DNA from: Pseudoips prasinana
Lineage: Eukaryota > Arthropoda > Insecta > Lepidoptera > Nolidae
DNA length: 64,000 bases
NCBI GenBank assembly: GCA_951640165.1
Contig: OX621240.1
Coordinates: 11,420,713-11,484,712 of the forward strand
Reading direction: 5' to 3'
Under the pieces are notes generated by a model that worked only from the letters and a program-made list of their open reading frames with translations, was not told the origin of the DNA and ran no database searches. A program made the translations under genes and the position numbers. Shown here one piece after another: positions 21,490 through 33,167 of this stretch. How positions within the stretch are numbered: the stretch's first letter is position 1; every line of letters begins with the position of its first letter.

Positions 21490-21691
21490 TTTGGAATATT
21501 CCTGCGGGATCGAATCAGAAATGCTGAGATCAGCAGGTGAACCAAAATAACCGACATAGCCCGAACAAGTGCCAAGCTGAAGTGGCAGTAGGCAGAGCAC
21601 ATAGCTACCCAAGTCGACGGCCGATGGGCAGAAAGGTTCTCGAGTGGCGACCACGAACTGGAAGACGCAGCGTGGGCAGGCCCCTAGTACT
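21490..21691 (+). pseudogene. C-terminal end of an RTE-like LINE ORF
   Basis: Plus-strand frames read peptides such as FLRDRIRNAEISR, AKLKWQ then DGRW, and after a frame change GRKVLEWRPRTGRRSVGRP. These are the characteristic last ~70 residues of lepidopteran endonuclease/reverse-transcriptase (RTE-type) ORFs. A stop and at least one frameshift break it. It is a 5'-truncated retrocopy; no RT catalytic motifs are included. Confidence 0.65.
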
Positions 21692-21777
21692 GATTAATTA
21701 TATAATGCATTCCAGCACAATTATATATCAGCGCAAAAATAGCGTCGTTGGATCTTGAACTATTTTTTATTTATATC

Positions 21778-22015
21778 CGGAGGCGACAAACGAGCAAGTG
21801 GGTCACCTGATGGAAAGTGATCACCGCCGCCCATGGACACTCGCATCACCAGAGGAGTCGCGGGTGCGTTGTCGGCCTTTAAATGTCAGCAAACAAGTGT
21901 TGCTGACCCTTCCCCCCACCCCAATGAGCTCTGGCGACCTTTCTCACACTTGGAAACACAACATTAAAATTATTAATGCTATTATTAAGGAATGTCTTCT
22001 GTAAAACAGAAGTAC
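21778..22015 (+). mobile_element. Interspersed repeat (AAACGAGCAAGTGGGTCACC family)
   Basis: GACAAACGAGCAAGTGGGTC, CTGATGGAAAGTGATCACCG and CCCATGGACACTCGC are shared with the copy at 35665-35865. The block is widespread in Lepidoptera, but I cannot assign it to a class with certainty. Confidence 0.55.
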
Positions 22016-22019
22016 TTCC

Positions 22020-23930
22020 CCAGTTGGGCTGCTCTTTGAGCGAATCAACGCTATGCCACTATGCCGCTACCTCTCTTAAACTAACTATACATGTATTGAC
22101 CCATTTTGGGCTCACTGTTAAACTTTCGACGAAACCTTAACACATGACTGAGTGGACTAATCTCATGATAAACATTGGAGACTGTTCCTGGATCCCGGTG
22201 ATGAGCATTGAGCTTAAGCACATTGTTTAAGTTTTAACGAGATCTTACCACGTGAGTAACAGACTTGAACAGGAACGTCAGAGATTTGTTTTATTTAGAT
22301 ATTGTAAATATGTACACTGTGTTTGAAAACCAGTGTATTACGTAGTACGTTGGTTACGTATATTAACCTAAGAGTATATTTAAATAAAACTGATTCTTTT
22401 AAAAAATAATGATATCAAAATTAGTGGCATTTATGCGCCAGTTCAGGGAAACACATATGTATGTGTTGGATTTATTATACTGACAAGAGAAAAATAAGTT
22501 ATTTCCCGAAAAACTACAAAAAGTCGCCGTATTTGTATGCATGGCTTCAAATTATCTATGGACAATCCTGTATGTTGTTCTCCACAAACGATGAACATAT
22601 TTACGACAATATGGCGGACTGGACGGCGTCTATGTAATCAAAATCAGAATCATTTCTGATTCAGATTCCGATTCTTATTCTATGTGTTTTACTTTCGGAA
22701 ACTCTTCCTAACAATTTGTAATATCCACTCATGAAATGTTAGGAAGAATTTGAAAAGCTCTTTTTATAAGATGGTAGGTAAGTTAAGATTAGCGTAACAT
22801 TAAAAGATAGTTCACAAATCAATTAAAGTCTTAACAATGAACAAAAACAAAATAGTCATTATCCTCATCATCATCTCAGCCGTCAGAAGTCAATTGCTGG
22901 ACAAAAGCTTCCCCGAAGATCTCCACAAATGTTGGTTTAAAAGTCTACTAATAAACATAATTAAAAAAAAAGTCTAAATTATGCTTCTAGACCTAGGCTA
23001 TTGCGAGTCAAAAACCCTACCTACCAGTCGTCGGGAGCAAAGTTCCCAAAAGGATTATTATTATTGAAGCCAATACTGATTCTTTGACCCAAAAAAAGGT
23101 CACGGGAAGCGTCGATCAAGTGGGTTGCGTACATCAACCCCACAATCCTATTAAAGACTTTATATGAAATAGCAAAATATTATTAAATATTTTATAGAGA
23201 CTAAATTTTTTATACAAAATTTGTTTTAAGACACTGTAACTGATAGCTTTGTTCCTTTAAGATACTGACTATAAACAATATAAGTCTGGGTGTAATTATC
23301 TATATAAGTATATATTTACAAAAAAAAAAGTAGTTTCACTCATATCCAACCACGGGTCAAAATAGATTTATAAGAAAGCTATCGATAAATTCATTAAAAA
23401 CTGGGTGAAAATAATAATATGGCTACAACTATACAGTTTTTGATTTAGATTGTATTACAATTATAATACAATTCCAGTTAAGGAGCCGATCTGGAACCTT
23501 CCCAGAATAGCAGAATAGAAGTAAAACTACTGGAAAGTTCCTACCTCGACTAACTTTTCCGCATTTCGTTTATGTAGATGAAATGTACCCAATGAACTCA
23601 CAACTACCTATCCGCACTAATGCAATTTGCAAATTGAGTTAGATGCTAGTTATACGTTACCTATAAATATCTTATCAACTAACTGACATCAAAAGAACCT
23701 TCCTGGTTATCAATATTTTGTATGTACATATATTAGGTCAGCATTTCTCCGTTGTTTTTTTACTGCTTTTAATAATTACTTCTTATTCGATAGCAAATGT
23801 TTATAAGACCAGTTCGCAAGCGGAATATAACGTAAAAGTTATATTAAAGAAAAATGTAAGCCGGTTTTATGGGTTTTTTCAAATATGTATGTTAAGTTAC
23901 AACTAAAACCTCGCTATTGTCTTTAAGTAC
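22020..23930. other. No gene; two repeat scraps
   Basis: 22880-22950 carries a CAATTGCTGGACAAAAGCTT block (LINE 3' scrap), and 23284-23345 carries GTCTGGGTGTAATTATCTAT (SINE family 2 scrap). The rest is unassigned. Confidence 0.45.
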
Positions 23931-23931
23931 C

Positions 23932-24078
23932 TTTTGCTAAGGCAGGGGACCTGCTAGTGCCTACGGGTGGGAATATCGGACTTGCACCGACTAAACTTAC
24001 CTGTCGTGGACTTCTTTTGGCACCTGGTGGGGTGAACACCTTTCGCGCCATGTCCCAGATGGTCGGGACAGGTCATCA
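23932..24078 (-). mobile_element. R1-type 3' UTR-related repeat
   Basis: The reverse complement reads CCTGTCCCGACCATCTGGGA, CATGGCGCGAAAGG, GAAGTCCACGACAGGTAAGT and CCCACCCGTAGGCAC, collinear with the R1 3' UTR at 39500-39670. Confidence 0.65.
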
Positions 24079-24256
24079 CATCATATTCCCATATTATGAT
24101 AAATAAGATTTGAGAAGGAACTATGTATATACCTTTATACTCATAATATAGAACGTAATTTGAAATCGTGAGATAAGTTTTTGTGATAAATTTGAAGAAA
24201 TAGTAGCTACGGTCTCCACTATTATTTTCTTTTATAAAATTTATCTATATATATTT

Positions 24257-24885
24257 AGGAGTAGGGGGCCCAAAGAGCGGTATGTCACGGTTTGGAGTTC
24301 CCATGTTGTTGTTACTTAATTACAATATTACAATGATTGCAATTAAAATAACGAAAGTAAAATGGAGATGAACAGAATCTTAATTCTACGTTCGTATAGT
24401 GGCAATACAACCACCCGAATAGCGTATTGTCTAGGCAATATAGCTATAGCATAGGGTATCGCGTCAGCAATTCCGCGTATGCAATATACAGTGCAAGACT
24501 GTACCAAGTAGACCAACAGTTTTGTTGGGAGCAGAGCTCTTTATCGAGTCTAATCCGAAGATAGACTGCCTGTACAAGCCAGTGCGAGCTCTAATATGGG
24601 GGTAGGCCACGCCTCCTACTCCCTCCAAACAGCTCTGTTCAATGGCGTACGGAAATACGTCACGCGTTTACTCGATACAATTTACAAAAAGGATCTAAAT
24701 CCAAATAGTGTAATTATTAAAATTCATCAAATAATCTAACAGGAATTATCATGCAGTTATAACAGTTGTTTTTTAACAACTATAATCTAATTACAATATC
24801 AAAATATACTCTCAACAATGTTTTGTACAGTACCAACTAAATGTCTAACTTGGTTGGCGAATTTAATTTTTAACTATCTCCGACA
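24257..24885 (-). mobile_element. Left LTR copy plus first gag codons (Ty3/Gypsy element)
   Basis: From 24885 (TGTCGGAGATAG on the minus strand) downward this matches 27941-27365 at roughly 98% by eye, about a dozen differences. It then continues past the LTR into the first ~15 codons of gag (24310-24257) before stopping at an AT-rich sequence. Relative to the right copy it lacks ~45 bp just before the gag start. Confidence 0.75.
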
Positions 24886-25104
24886 CGGCCAGAACTGACG
24901 ATTCACACGTCCTCGTGTGGTAATAAAACACAATCGGGTAAATACCGATCAGCCTTCCTGACCAACAATAAAGAACAGAAACTTTAAAGAAAAAATCCTG
25001 AATCCATCATAAATCATAAAAAGTAGTTATAATAATTAAAACTGTCTCGGACAAACACAACTCAGTCGAAATCACACCATGGGATTCGACCAATTGGAGT
25101 TGAA

Positions 25105-25500
25105 TAGACATCCCGCATAGGAGTCAAGATAGACATCCCGCATAGGAGTCAAGATAGACATCCCGCATAGGAGTCAAGATCAACATCCAAAACTTGGAGT
25201 CAAGATAGACATCCTTAGGCGTCAAGTCAAGATAGACAACCCACATTGGCGTCAAGTCAAGATAGACAACCCACATTGGCGTCAAGATAGACAACCCACA
25301 TTGGCGTCAAGATAGACAACCCACATTGGCGTCAAGTCAAGATAGACAACCACATTGGCGTCAAGTCAAGATAGACAACCCACATTGGCGTCAAGTCAAG
25401 ATAGACAACCACATTGGCGTCAAGTCAAGATAGACAACCCACTTTGGCGTCAAGTCAAGATAGACAACCACACTGGCGTCAAGTCAAGATAGACAACCTT
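25105..25500. repeat. Minisatellite, 25/30-bp units, inside the Gypsy element
   Basis: Three units of AGACATCCCGCATAGGAGTC plus AAGAT are followed by ~11 units of AGACAACCCACATTGGCGTC plus AAGTCAAGAT. Units differ by presence or absence of a duplicated GTCAA, giving 25- or 30-bp periods. It lies between the integrase remnant and the left LTR. The 84-codon ORF across its end is a by-product of the repeat. Confidence 0.9.
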
Positions 25501-25639
25501 ACACATTTTTTAAATTGTAGCTATGATATGTCAGTAACAGAACAATCATTATCATCACCGTCAACATTGACGTCCTCAATAACGCTAACTGGACATTCAG
25601 GCATTTTTCTTACACATTACTATTTAAAGATTTCAACAA

Positions 25640-25865
25640 ATATCGATCACCATCCAATAATTCAATGATTTTATAAGGAACTTTAAATTTTGGGTCTAAT
25701 TTGGTTTGGTTTCTCTCTTCATTCTCAATAAGGACAAAATCACCAACTTTAAATTTGTTAAAAATAGCTTTAGACTTATCAAATCTTTCTTTATCATATT
25801 GAGCACTCTTGTGTATACCTAGAGCTGCTTGTTCTCCAACACAAGATAAACCAACTTCAATTTCT
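25640..25865 (-). pseudogene. Integrase C-terminal domain, frame-shifted from the core
   Basis: On the minus strand, one frame relative to the core, an open stretch reads GLSCVGEQAALGIHKSAQYD, then RFDKSKAIFNKFKVGDFVLI, then KLDPKFKVPYKIIELLDGD, and stops near 25640. The KVGDFVLI and DPKFKVPYKI segments are the SH3-like C-terminal domain of Ty3/Gypsy integrases. A one-base frame change near 25865 separates it from the catalytic core (25857-26267). Confidence 0.75.
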
Positions 25866-26267
25866 CACACTCTTTCTCACAATTTCAACCCGTCCCATCA
25901 ACAATTCCAAAGGACTAGCCTTAGCAACACGATCGACTGTGCAATCAAGGGCCAATTGGACACCACCAACCGCGCCCTGCCACGATTGCTCACTGGTTTT
26001 GACGGCGGTAAGCATACCTTTCAACGTCCTCATTACACGTTCAACCTGACCATTGGCTCTACATGATCCAGTTGCTATTAAATGTGAAGTAATATTATGG
26101 GAATCACAAAATTCTTTAAAGTGTTTGCTGGCAAAACAACGACCCTGATCGGCTACAATTCTAATAGGCGCTCCAAATAAGGAAACACTAGACTTGAGGG
26201 CTTTAATACAATTAGAAGTGTTGATCTGGGTAGTGTGATATAATAAGACATATTGTAAAAGAATCAA
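25857..26267 (-). pseudogene. Ty3/Gypsy integrase catalytic core remnant
   Basis: The 136-residue frame contains IRIVADQGRCF (D at residue 40) and NGQVERVMRTLK (E at residue 76). That leaves 35 residues between them, the D-35-E spacing of retroviral-type integrases. The first catalytic Asp lies upstream in another frame (VHID near 26328), so a frameshift cuts the core. The function of the family is joining LTR cDNA ends to host DNA. This copy cannot make a complete enzyme. It lies 0.36 kb downstream of gag on the same strand, with protease, reverse transcriptase and RNase H all missing in between. Confidence 0.8.
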
Positions 26268-26628
26268 TAAGAACTAATGTATTCTTTGAGATCACTTTTC
26301 CACCAAGTTTTCCAATAGGTAACGTCAATGTGTACAGTATGCCAAGGAATACTAACTTTAGGTATTGGATGTAATTCGAAAACAGAAATAACTATGTATG
26401 TGCCTACTAAGTTAGATTGCCCCTTTTTTATCACAAGCTTAAATTACAAATATCTCGAAAACCGCTGGTTGAATCGAAAAAGTAACGAAAGTTTTGCTCC
26501 CCTTGCACACCCACCGACGTGAGCCTGTATCTCATACTGACCTTAAAACCTACCCTCGAAAGCAAATATCATACACCCGCATATCTTTAGAACATCGTGT
26601 AAAAAGATTAAAGAACAAAGAGTTGCAT
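26268..26628 (-). other. Deletion junction zone between gag and integrase
   Basis: 26280-26360 still encodes the N-terminal side of the integrase core in broken frames (peptides PIPKVSIPWHTVHIDV and KNTLVLIDSF). 26360-26628 is not recognisable coding sequence and marks where protease/RT/RNase H should be. Confidence 0.6.
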
Positions 26629-27342
26629 TTATAATTTCAAACGTTTAAATGACGGTACGGATTTCTCCGCTATCTTACGACAGTTTGTAGATTTGTGCCC
26701 AGATATAATATGATATGCCCAGATAGAAGTGGCAAACCACCGATCGGGTCTGATCCGCCTACTTTCAATTGAGTGAGAATTCTCTGAGGTTTCAGTTTTC
26801 CATTTAGAAGTAAGTGTGGTAACTAAACGACCAGCATAAACAGCTATAGAATCTCCATCTTTTGGTTGGCCATTTTGGAGGTTAATAAGAGTAGCGGCTA
26901 TAGTTTCGGTTACATCAAAACGAGAAATAAAGAGACTCTTAAAGTATAACCAGGGCATACTTGCGTATGATATTTGGGAAAGCCATGTGGCAGCACTGCC
27001 TTTTAAGGCTTTGCTTAAAGCAATAATAAGAGCTCCGCCCTGAAGGGGTTTCTCGATCAGACAAACATCTACGGTATTACTCCAAGCCAAAGCATTAGAA
27101 TCGGGCAAATCAGGATTAAATTCGGGCAAGCGTATCACAGGCGCAGGGGTGGAAGGCGTCCTAATAGCGTCGATTAATTGGGCCATGTTACGGCTTTGAA
27201 GCTCTAACATTGCACGCCATGGATCCTCAGCCTGCGACACCTGCACTTGTCCTGATCCCACTTCTGATGTAGGAGTAGGGGGCCCAAAGAGCGGTATGTC
27301 AGGGTTTGGAGTTCCCATGTTGTTGGGATTAAGTAACCACAA
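26629..27342 (-). pseudogene. Ty3/Gypsy gag fragment
   Basis: A 237-residue frame starting at 27342, or at the internal Met shared with the left copy (MGTPNPDIPLFG). Residues ~70-185 carry IRLPEFNPDLPDSNALAW and KALKGSAATWLSQISY, then KDGDSIAVYAGRLVTTL, matching the capsid region of lepidopteran Gypsy Gag proteins. Its end contains GHKSTNCRK, the second half of a CCHC zinc knuckle whose first Cys residues are lost, and the frame stops soon after. Gag forms the particle packaging the element RNA; this copy is truncated and fused to non-coding sequence. The start lies just inside or just outside the LTR depending on how the LTR is defined. Confidence 0.75.
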
Positions 27343-27937
27343 TTAACTAACAAGGTCGATTAATTTACACACTAATTACAATATTACAATGATTGCAATT
27401 AAAATAAAGAAAGTAAAATGGAGACGAACAGAATCTTAATTCTACGTTCGTATAGTGGCAATACAACCACCCGAATAGCGTATTGTCTAGGCAATATAGC
27501 TATAGCATAGGGTATCGCGTCAGCAATTCCGCGTATGCAATATACAGTGCACGACTGTACTAAGTAGACCAACAGTTCGGTTGGGAGCAGAGCTTTTTAT
27601 CGAGTCTAATCCGAAGATATACTGCCTGTACAAGCCAGTGCGAGCTCTTATATGGGGGTAGGCCACGCCTCCTACTCCCTCCAAACAGCTCTGTTCAATG
27701 GCGTACGGAAATACGTCACGCGTTTACTCGATACAATTTACAAAAAGGATCTAAATCCAAATAGTGTAATTATTAAAATTCATCAAATAATCTAACAGGA
27801 ATTATCGTGCAGTTATAACAGTTGTTTTTTAACAACTATAATCTAATTACAATATCAAAATATACTCTCAACAATGTTTTGTACAGTACCAACTAAATGT
27901 GTAACTTGGTTGGCGAATTTAATTTTTAACTATCTCA

Positions 27938-27941
<4 letters not shown>
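27343..27941 (-). mobile_element. Right (5') LTR and leader of the Gypsy element
   Basis: On the minus strand it starts TGTTTGAGATAGTTAAAAAT at 27941, immediately next to an (AT)n run. It is nearly identical to the left copy to about 27365, then has ~45 bp of leader (GTGTGTAAATTAATCGACC) that the left copy lacks. The primer-binding site was not identified with confidence. Confidence 0.7.

Positions 27942-27992
<51 letters not shown>
27941..27992. repeat. (AT)n microsatellite at the Gypsy insertion boundary
   Basis: About 26 AT units directly abut the LTR terminus; the opposite end of the element (24245-24257) also abuts TATATATATTT. Confidence 0.95.
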
Positions 27993-27996
<4 letters not shown>

Positions 27997-28009
27997 TAAT
28001 GCGTTCATG

Positions 28010-28230
28010 TATAAGTTAACTAATCGTGCCCCGCACTTTCACCCACGTTAAACTTTATGAATTATATAGCCTATGCGAAATTCGGATATAAAAGTTATAT
28101 TACTACCAAGTTTCATAGAATTCCGTTCCGTAGGTTTTGCGTGAAAGTAGCAAACATATGCGAAAGATTTTTTTGTGTGTATGTATATCCGTACACACTA
28201 ACTTATACATTTATAATATTATAGTAGGAT
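28010..28230 (-). mobile_element. Lep1-type Helitron-like element
   Basis: The reverse complement runs from CCTACTATAATATTATAAAT through CACGCAAAACCTACGGAACG and TAGGCTATATAATTCATAAA to GTGGGTGAAAGTGCGGGGCA. These are the block order and GC-rich end of lepidopteran Lep1 elements. Confidence 0.65.
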
Positions 28231-29224
28231 TGTATGATGTTGAAACCAAATCAAACAAGTTATCGTTGGCAAATTTCTCCAAAGTATTCTACAAGTTTTG
28301 TATACGTGCTCAAGTCTTATAGCAGCGCATTTATAGTAAAGACGTGACTTCATATGGCAGTCAAGGCCATGAACTGTTGAACTCTATATTGTTTGATTTT
28401 ATTGGTGTTATTATCGATGAAGCTCTATCTTTTAAACAACATATCCTTGCCTTGTCAAATCGGGTACGGAAGCTCATATTCGTGTTTAAAAAACTACGCC
28501 ATATTGCTGATATCAAATTGATTAAACTAGTCTATCAGGCATTATGTCAATCTATTATTCAATACTGCATTACTTCCTGGGGTGGTGCTTCAAAAACCTT
28601 AATGTTAACCATTGAACGTGCCCAAAGAGCAATACTAAAAGTTGCAACTTTTCGACCTTTCCTTTTTCCTACGTGCCTTTTGTATGAAAAATGCAACGTC
28701 TTAACTGTCCGCCAACTCTTTATTAAACATGCAATTTTAAAACAACACTCAACACTCACTTACAATGCTAACCTTACTAACAGCAAAAGACGGAAAGATA
28801 TTATCTGCACTAGTGCATCAGAGTCTAAGTTTATTTATACAAACAGGTTTTATCCTTTTCTCGGGCCATATCTTTACAATAAAATAAATAAGTCACTATC
28901 TATATATAACCTTAACTATATAAATTGTAAAAGAATAGTCAGTAATTTTTTACAAAAGTTGACCTATGATGAGACTGAGGCGTTATTTAGTATTCTAAAA
29001 TAAGTTAATTTTTAAACATTATATCTTAGATTTTTGAAAATGTATAATTTAATATTGTTTAAATTTTTAATAAAGGATAAGTATACTTTTTAAGCCATTA
29101 GAACGCCTGTGGTACAGGTTTAACCTAGTACAGGCACAAACTGTCTATAGCTTAGTATTAATTATTTTTAATATAAATAGATATAAATTTTGTAGACATT
29201 TTTGAATAAATTTATTTATTTATT
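28231..29224 (+). mobile_element. 5'-truncated CR1/Jockey-like LINE
   Basis: It holds the last part of the RT ORF (28344-29003), a ~200-bp 3' UTR with ATAAAGGATA and a short AATAAATTTATTTATTTATT tail. The truncation point abuts the Helitron-like copy at 28010-28230. No target duplication was identified. Confidence 0.75.
28344..29003 (+). pseudogene. C-terminal part of a LINE reverse transcriptase
   Basis: The 219-residue frame is uninterrupted to its stop. It carries GVIIDEALSFKQHI, VRKLIFVFKKLRHIAD, QSIIQYCITSWGGA, then ERAQRAILKVATFRP. These are the thumb and post-RT segments of CR1/Jockey-type LINE proteins, after the palm. Catalytic motifs (including the YxDD box) are upstream of the truncation and absent. 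The first Met is internal to the original protein, not a true start; in-frame stops at ~28320 mark the decay. No zinc knuckle is seen at the C-terminus. The product would not be an active enzyme. Confidence 0.8.
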
Positions 29225-29339
29225 GGATTTTGTTATACCATTGGTTCACGAAATGTATGTCTTTTAAATGTGTCTTCTGATTATGATCTCCTAATAGTGT
29301 CAAGTACATCCAAATAAGGTAACTGTTTAGTTGTAAACT

Positions 29340-29425
29340 GCACAATCTTGAATAATAATAAAAATATCTTGGGACATTATTTACACACTGCCATCTGATC
29401 CCAAACTAAGCAGAGCTTGTACTAT
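29340..29425 (-). mobile_element. SINE family 2 tail fragment
   Basis: GCCATCTGATCCCAAACTAA then GCAGAGCTTGTACTATA matches the 3' region of family 2 (40925-41192), reversed. Confidence 0.6.
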
Positions 29426-29429
29426 ACTT

Positions 29430-31955
29430 ACTTTGATTTTGTACTTAACTCTACTGATCTCACACTTAACTTTACTGATAAAGAAATTTAAAAAGGCTTG
29501 TGAATTATCTTAACTTATTCTTAACCCATAAATACCCACATAAAGTTGAAAACTTTATAAAATTTAAATAATACGAAAAAGAAATAACGTCTTGCGATAG
29601 AGTCAATGCTGACTCCATCTTACCATCGACTCCGCGTAATTCTTTATAGCTTACTTGAAACTTGACTGTAGCTATTTAATTTGGAGCTATCCAACAATCT
29701 ACAGTCAAGTTTACGACGTAATGGTTACGTTACGTTAGCTATCCAAAGCAATCGTAAATAAAATGTCGATCGTTACATAAAATAGGGAAGTGAAATCTTT
29801 GCGAACAAGCATACAAGCTAATGTCAAAACAAACCATTTGGTGTCATTGCCCTTAACTTGACAATAGTGCGTCCAATTGCCCTAATCTTGATTTGCGATT
29901 TACAAATCTTACTCATTCTGGCAGGAATGTTTAAATCACCTAAAATTGTATATTTAATATTAGCTTTATTTACATTAATAATTATAAATATCTTTTAATC
30001 TGAATATCTGATCCCAAACTAACCATTCAAAATGCACATTATAGAACTTATCACTCATCAATTTATATTCATCAAATAAATATTTTTTACATCAAATATG
30101 CTGATTGCACATTAAACTGAAAATGTATTTCGCTAGTAGAAAAGTAGGCTAGGTTAGTTTGAAATTACGAATATATTGTGGAAAAAAAACAAGGACAGAT
30201 ATATTTGCACAAAGAAATTTGTTCAATTAAATAGAAATACGTCATGAACTGAAATTTCTGCTAAAATTCTAATATTTGAGGTTACGGATTTTACTGTAAT
30301 ATAAAAGGAATATTTTTAATTTGCAGCAAAATAATACACTAATATAATTACATTTCTCTTAAAATTGATATAATTATAATATTATAATTTTGAAATTGGA
30401 CATTATAATATTATTACAGGGTTAATTTTATATAAAATGAAAACTTTTATATGATGATTTGATATTATTAATATCCAAATTAATTGACATAAATTCACTC
30501 CGTCTCAAAACCTGGTAAAATGTGGAATTTAATTTATTCGTTATCTACTAGATTCTATTAAGGGATGGCGTAATGCCTTGTTTAAAACAATTTTAAAATA
30601 GCAATGATAATGTGCGAAGTTTAGTTTGTATGAAACTACTGATGTTCCTTACTGCATCTTATTTTCAAATATTGATCAAAAATCCGATATCAGCCTCGGT
30701 TGAAATTCCATTAAACTAGAATTTCTTGACTTCAGTTAGCAGTTATTTTACGATCTAAACGGCAATAGTATTCGTTTTAGAGCTTCAACTGGCTTTACTA
30801 GATTTTAAATAGTTAACTGACTATCTGAGAAAATTTCCAAAATACATCTTAAAATGTACAACAATACGGTTTCATTTTGAACTGTATCGAAATGGTTGGT
30901 AGCTCAGTTTGGGAATATGGCATCGAAATGTACTTGGAATTCTATTTACGGGTTTGATTCCTCTAGCAGAAATCTAGTTTTATGAGAGATATTCCGGGTT
31001 TAGTTGTAAAGGCACTACCACACTTATGAGCTTTAAAATTTCAAGTGCAGAGTGTCTGTATTGCGGAATACATCCCAGGTACTAAATAATGAAGTATCTC
31101 CAATCTGGAGACGTGCATTTCGAATTTAGTAGAACAGTAGCAATTGATTGGAATTTGAAATGTACTTATGATTGTTTAAAAGATTTAAAACTTAAATACA
31201 TTTTTTGAAATGTAAACTGGTTTAGCGGCGTTGTGCACTTTTTTGGGATGGGTAAAAATGTTAAATTCGTGCCAGTACACGTTACTTGATCAAATTTTCG
31301 TAAGACGGAGGGTCTTTTTTTAATTCACACTGGCCGTTTACACACTCACATAACGGCAGCATTTTTTCTTAATCATGATAGATATTTTACAAATTTGGTT
31401 CTATTTTAAAAATTATTTCCACCATAGGCAAAGCAATTACTATGAGTCTTTACCGCCCAAAGGTGGGAAGTAGCATCTTCCACTCGCTACTCTGATCAAA
31501 TAAATACTACTTTCCGAGTATAAGAGTTTTTTTTTATCTATGTATTTTAAAACATCTTTATTGTTTTTGTACTATATGTTTATAGTATCACGTCGGCAAA
31601 CAAGTATACGGTGTGATGGTAAGCTGAAAAGGTATTTTATGACGTTAGCGACACGAAATCATCGTTTAGCATTTATTAGCGGCCATCATTCTTATACCCA
31701 GGACCAAAACATAATAGTAAATGGTATGGCAGAGATACTAACTCAGTCGTAACTGATCATAGTGTTGTAACCATTTTGGTCTACTTAACTTTTTCCATTT
31801 ATTGTATTAAAATAATGACACCTTAGAGGTTGCCAGCGTTGCACTAAAACCACAAAGTTTTGCACTTATGCTACAGAGTCATAAGCATAATTAGGTATGT
31901 AATTGTATTGTTGTCTAAAATTATTAATTTAAAGTACTCTTCAGATTAGGTGAAA
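29430..31955. other. About 2.5 kb with no gene or classified repeat
   Basis: AT-rich. A 14-bp inverted pair AAACTTGACTGTAG / CTACAGTCAAGTTT at ~29658-29712 suggests an old MITE. A 70-codon ORF at 31540-31752 has no recognisable features. Confidence 0.45.
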
Positions 31956-31959
31956 GATG

Positions 31960-32230
31960 TTCACTGCTGGACGAAGGCCTACTCCAAAGGTCTCCACAAT
32001 TGCCGGATTTGCGCTATCTGCATCCAGCGACTTCCAGCGAACCTCACAAGATCATCGGTCCATCTTGTAGGGGGCCTGCCCACGCTTCGTTTTCCGGCTC
32101 ATGGTCGCCACTCAAAAACCTTTCTGACGAAGCGGCCGTTGTCTCTACGAGCTATATGCCCTACCCACTGCCACTTCAGCATGGCAATATTTCGGGCTAT
32201 GGCGGTTACTTTGGTTCGCCGGCGTAAAGT
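31960..32230 (-). pseudogene. RTE-like LINE ORF C-terminus and 3' end
   Basis: The minus strand reads peptide segments resembling an RTE ORF end: a degenerate KWQW-like region, FLSGDHEPENEAWAGP in one frame, where the usual frame is KVFEWRPEAGKRSVGRP, and a final GLRPSSSSEH-type end over GGCCTTCGTCCAGCAGTGAA. Several stops and frameshifts. Same family as 21490-21691. It shows that the widespread CCAGCAGTGGAC block is the tail of this ORF. Confidence 0.6.
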
Positions 32231-32234
32231 ATTA

Positions 32235-32870
32235 ATAGAAAGGAATAGCAATATTTTATACAGTCCCTTCAGCAAGGAAGTATGTTTTTAACTTTGAAAC
32301 AACGTTAAATGTTGCTAACGTATAGTACTACGTGCAGAGTATAGACTATCGCGGCACATCAATTAGTATTTGGAGTCAAAACTAATATATCATAACTAAA
32401 TATAACCTTTACATAAGAACTATGTTATAAAGAAATGCAAAAATATTAAAATTAGTTTAGTGGGTGTTGCACACAATCGGGGGAGGTACTTTTTTTAATA
32501 CAGTACTCCGAAAAGTATCGATAATGAAGCCGGTAAACAAGCTTCAAAGTTGTAAATTCACCATCCACGCCATTTTTATCTTCTTTTTAAGAGCCGTGCG
32601 TTTTTTTTCTAACTTTTTAATTGCGATGCTGTAGTTGAATTTGCAAGTGTTGTTCTAGGTAAAATGATTACAATTGGGTGAAATTTATAAAAAAAATGAT
32701 TATTAATAATATTAACAGTTTTCGTCACAGAATAATGATAAAAACATATGTTTGTAAGTCCGTAAATTTGTTCGATACTATGTGGCTGTTTGGATATTCG
32801 CAGCCATTGCCCGTTTAAAAACGATACTTGTAGCATGATCTACTATCGATATCGAATCCAAAAATATAGT
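32235..32870. other. No gene or classified repeat
   Basis: AT-rich; a 75-codon minus ORF at 32609-32836 is not convincing. Confidence 0.4.
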
Positions 32871-32874
32871 TTAT

Positions 32875-33074
32875 AGAATTTTTGTCTGTTTGTATGTATG
32901 TATGTCCGGGCTAAACTCAAAAAGTACTGCATGGATTTACTTCATATTTTGCATGAATATTACTAAGAGGTCGGGTCGACATATAGGCTACATTTATCAC
33001 GCTATCACCTACGGTGGAGGAGCTGTGATCATTTATAAACTTTAGCGCGGGTAAAACCGCGGGGCACAGCTAGT
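32875..33074 (+). mobile_element. Helitron-like non-autonomous element (full-length copy)
   Basis: It starts TTTTTGTCTGTTTGTATGTA. The internal blocks are GTCCGGGCTAAACTCAAAAA, ATATAGGCTACATTTATCAC and CACCTACGGTGGAGGAGCTG. It ends GCGCGGGTAAAACCGCGGGG plus CACAGCTAGT, with a GC stem just before the CTAG terminus. Mirror-image relative at 1187-1380. Confidence 0.7.
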
Positions 33075-33167
33075 TTAAAAATATAAGCAAATGTTACGAT
33101 GATTATTATATTAATGTTTTCCCGTAAATGCATTAAAATACGTAATTAACAGAGACGAGCGGGGGTT

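Noticed and set aside
25105..25500. CRISPR-like array
   Set aside because: Contiguous near-identical 25/30-bp units without unique spacers, inside a eukaryotic retrotransposon.
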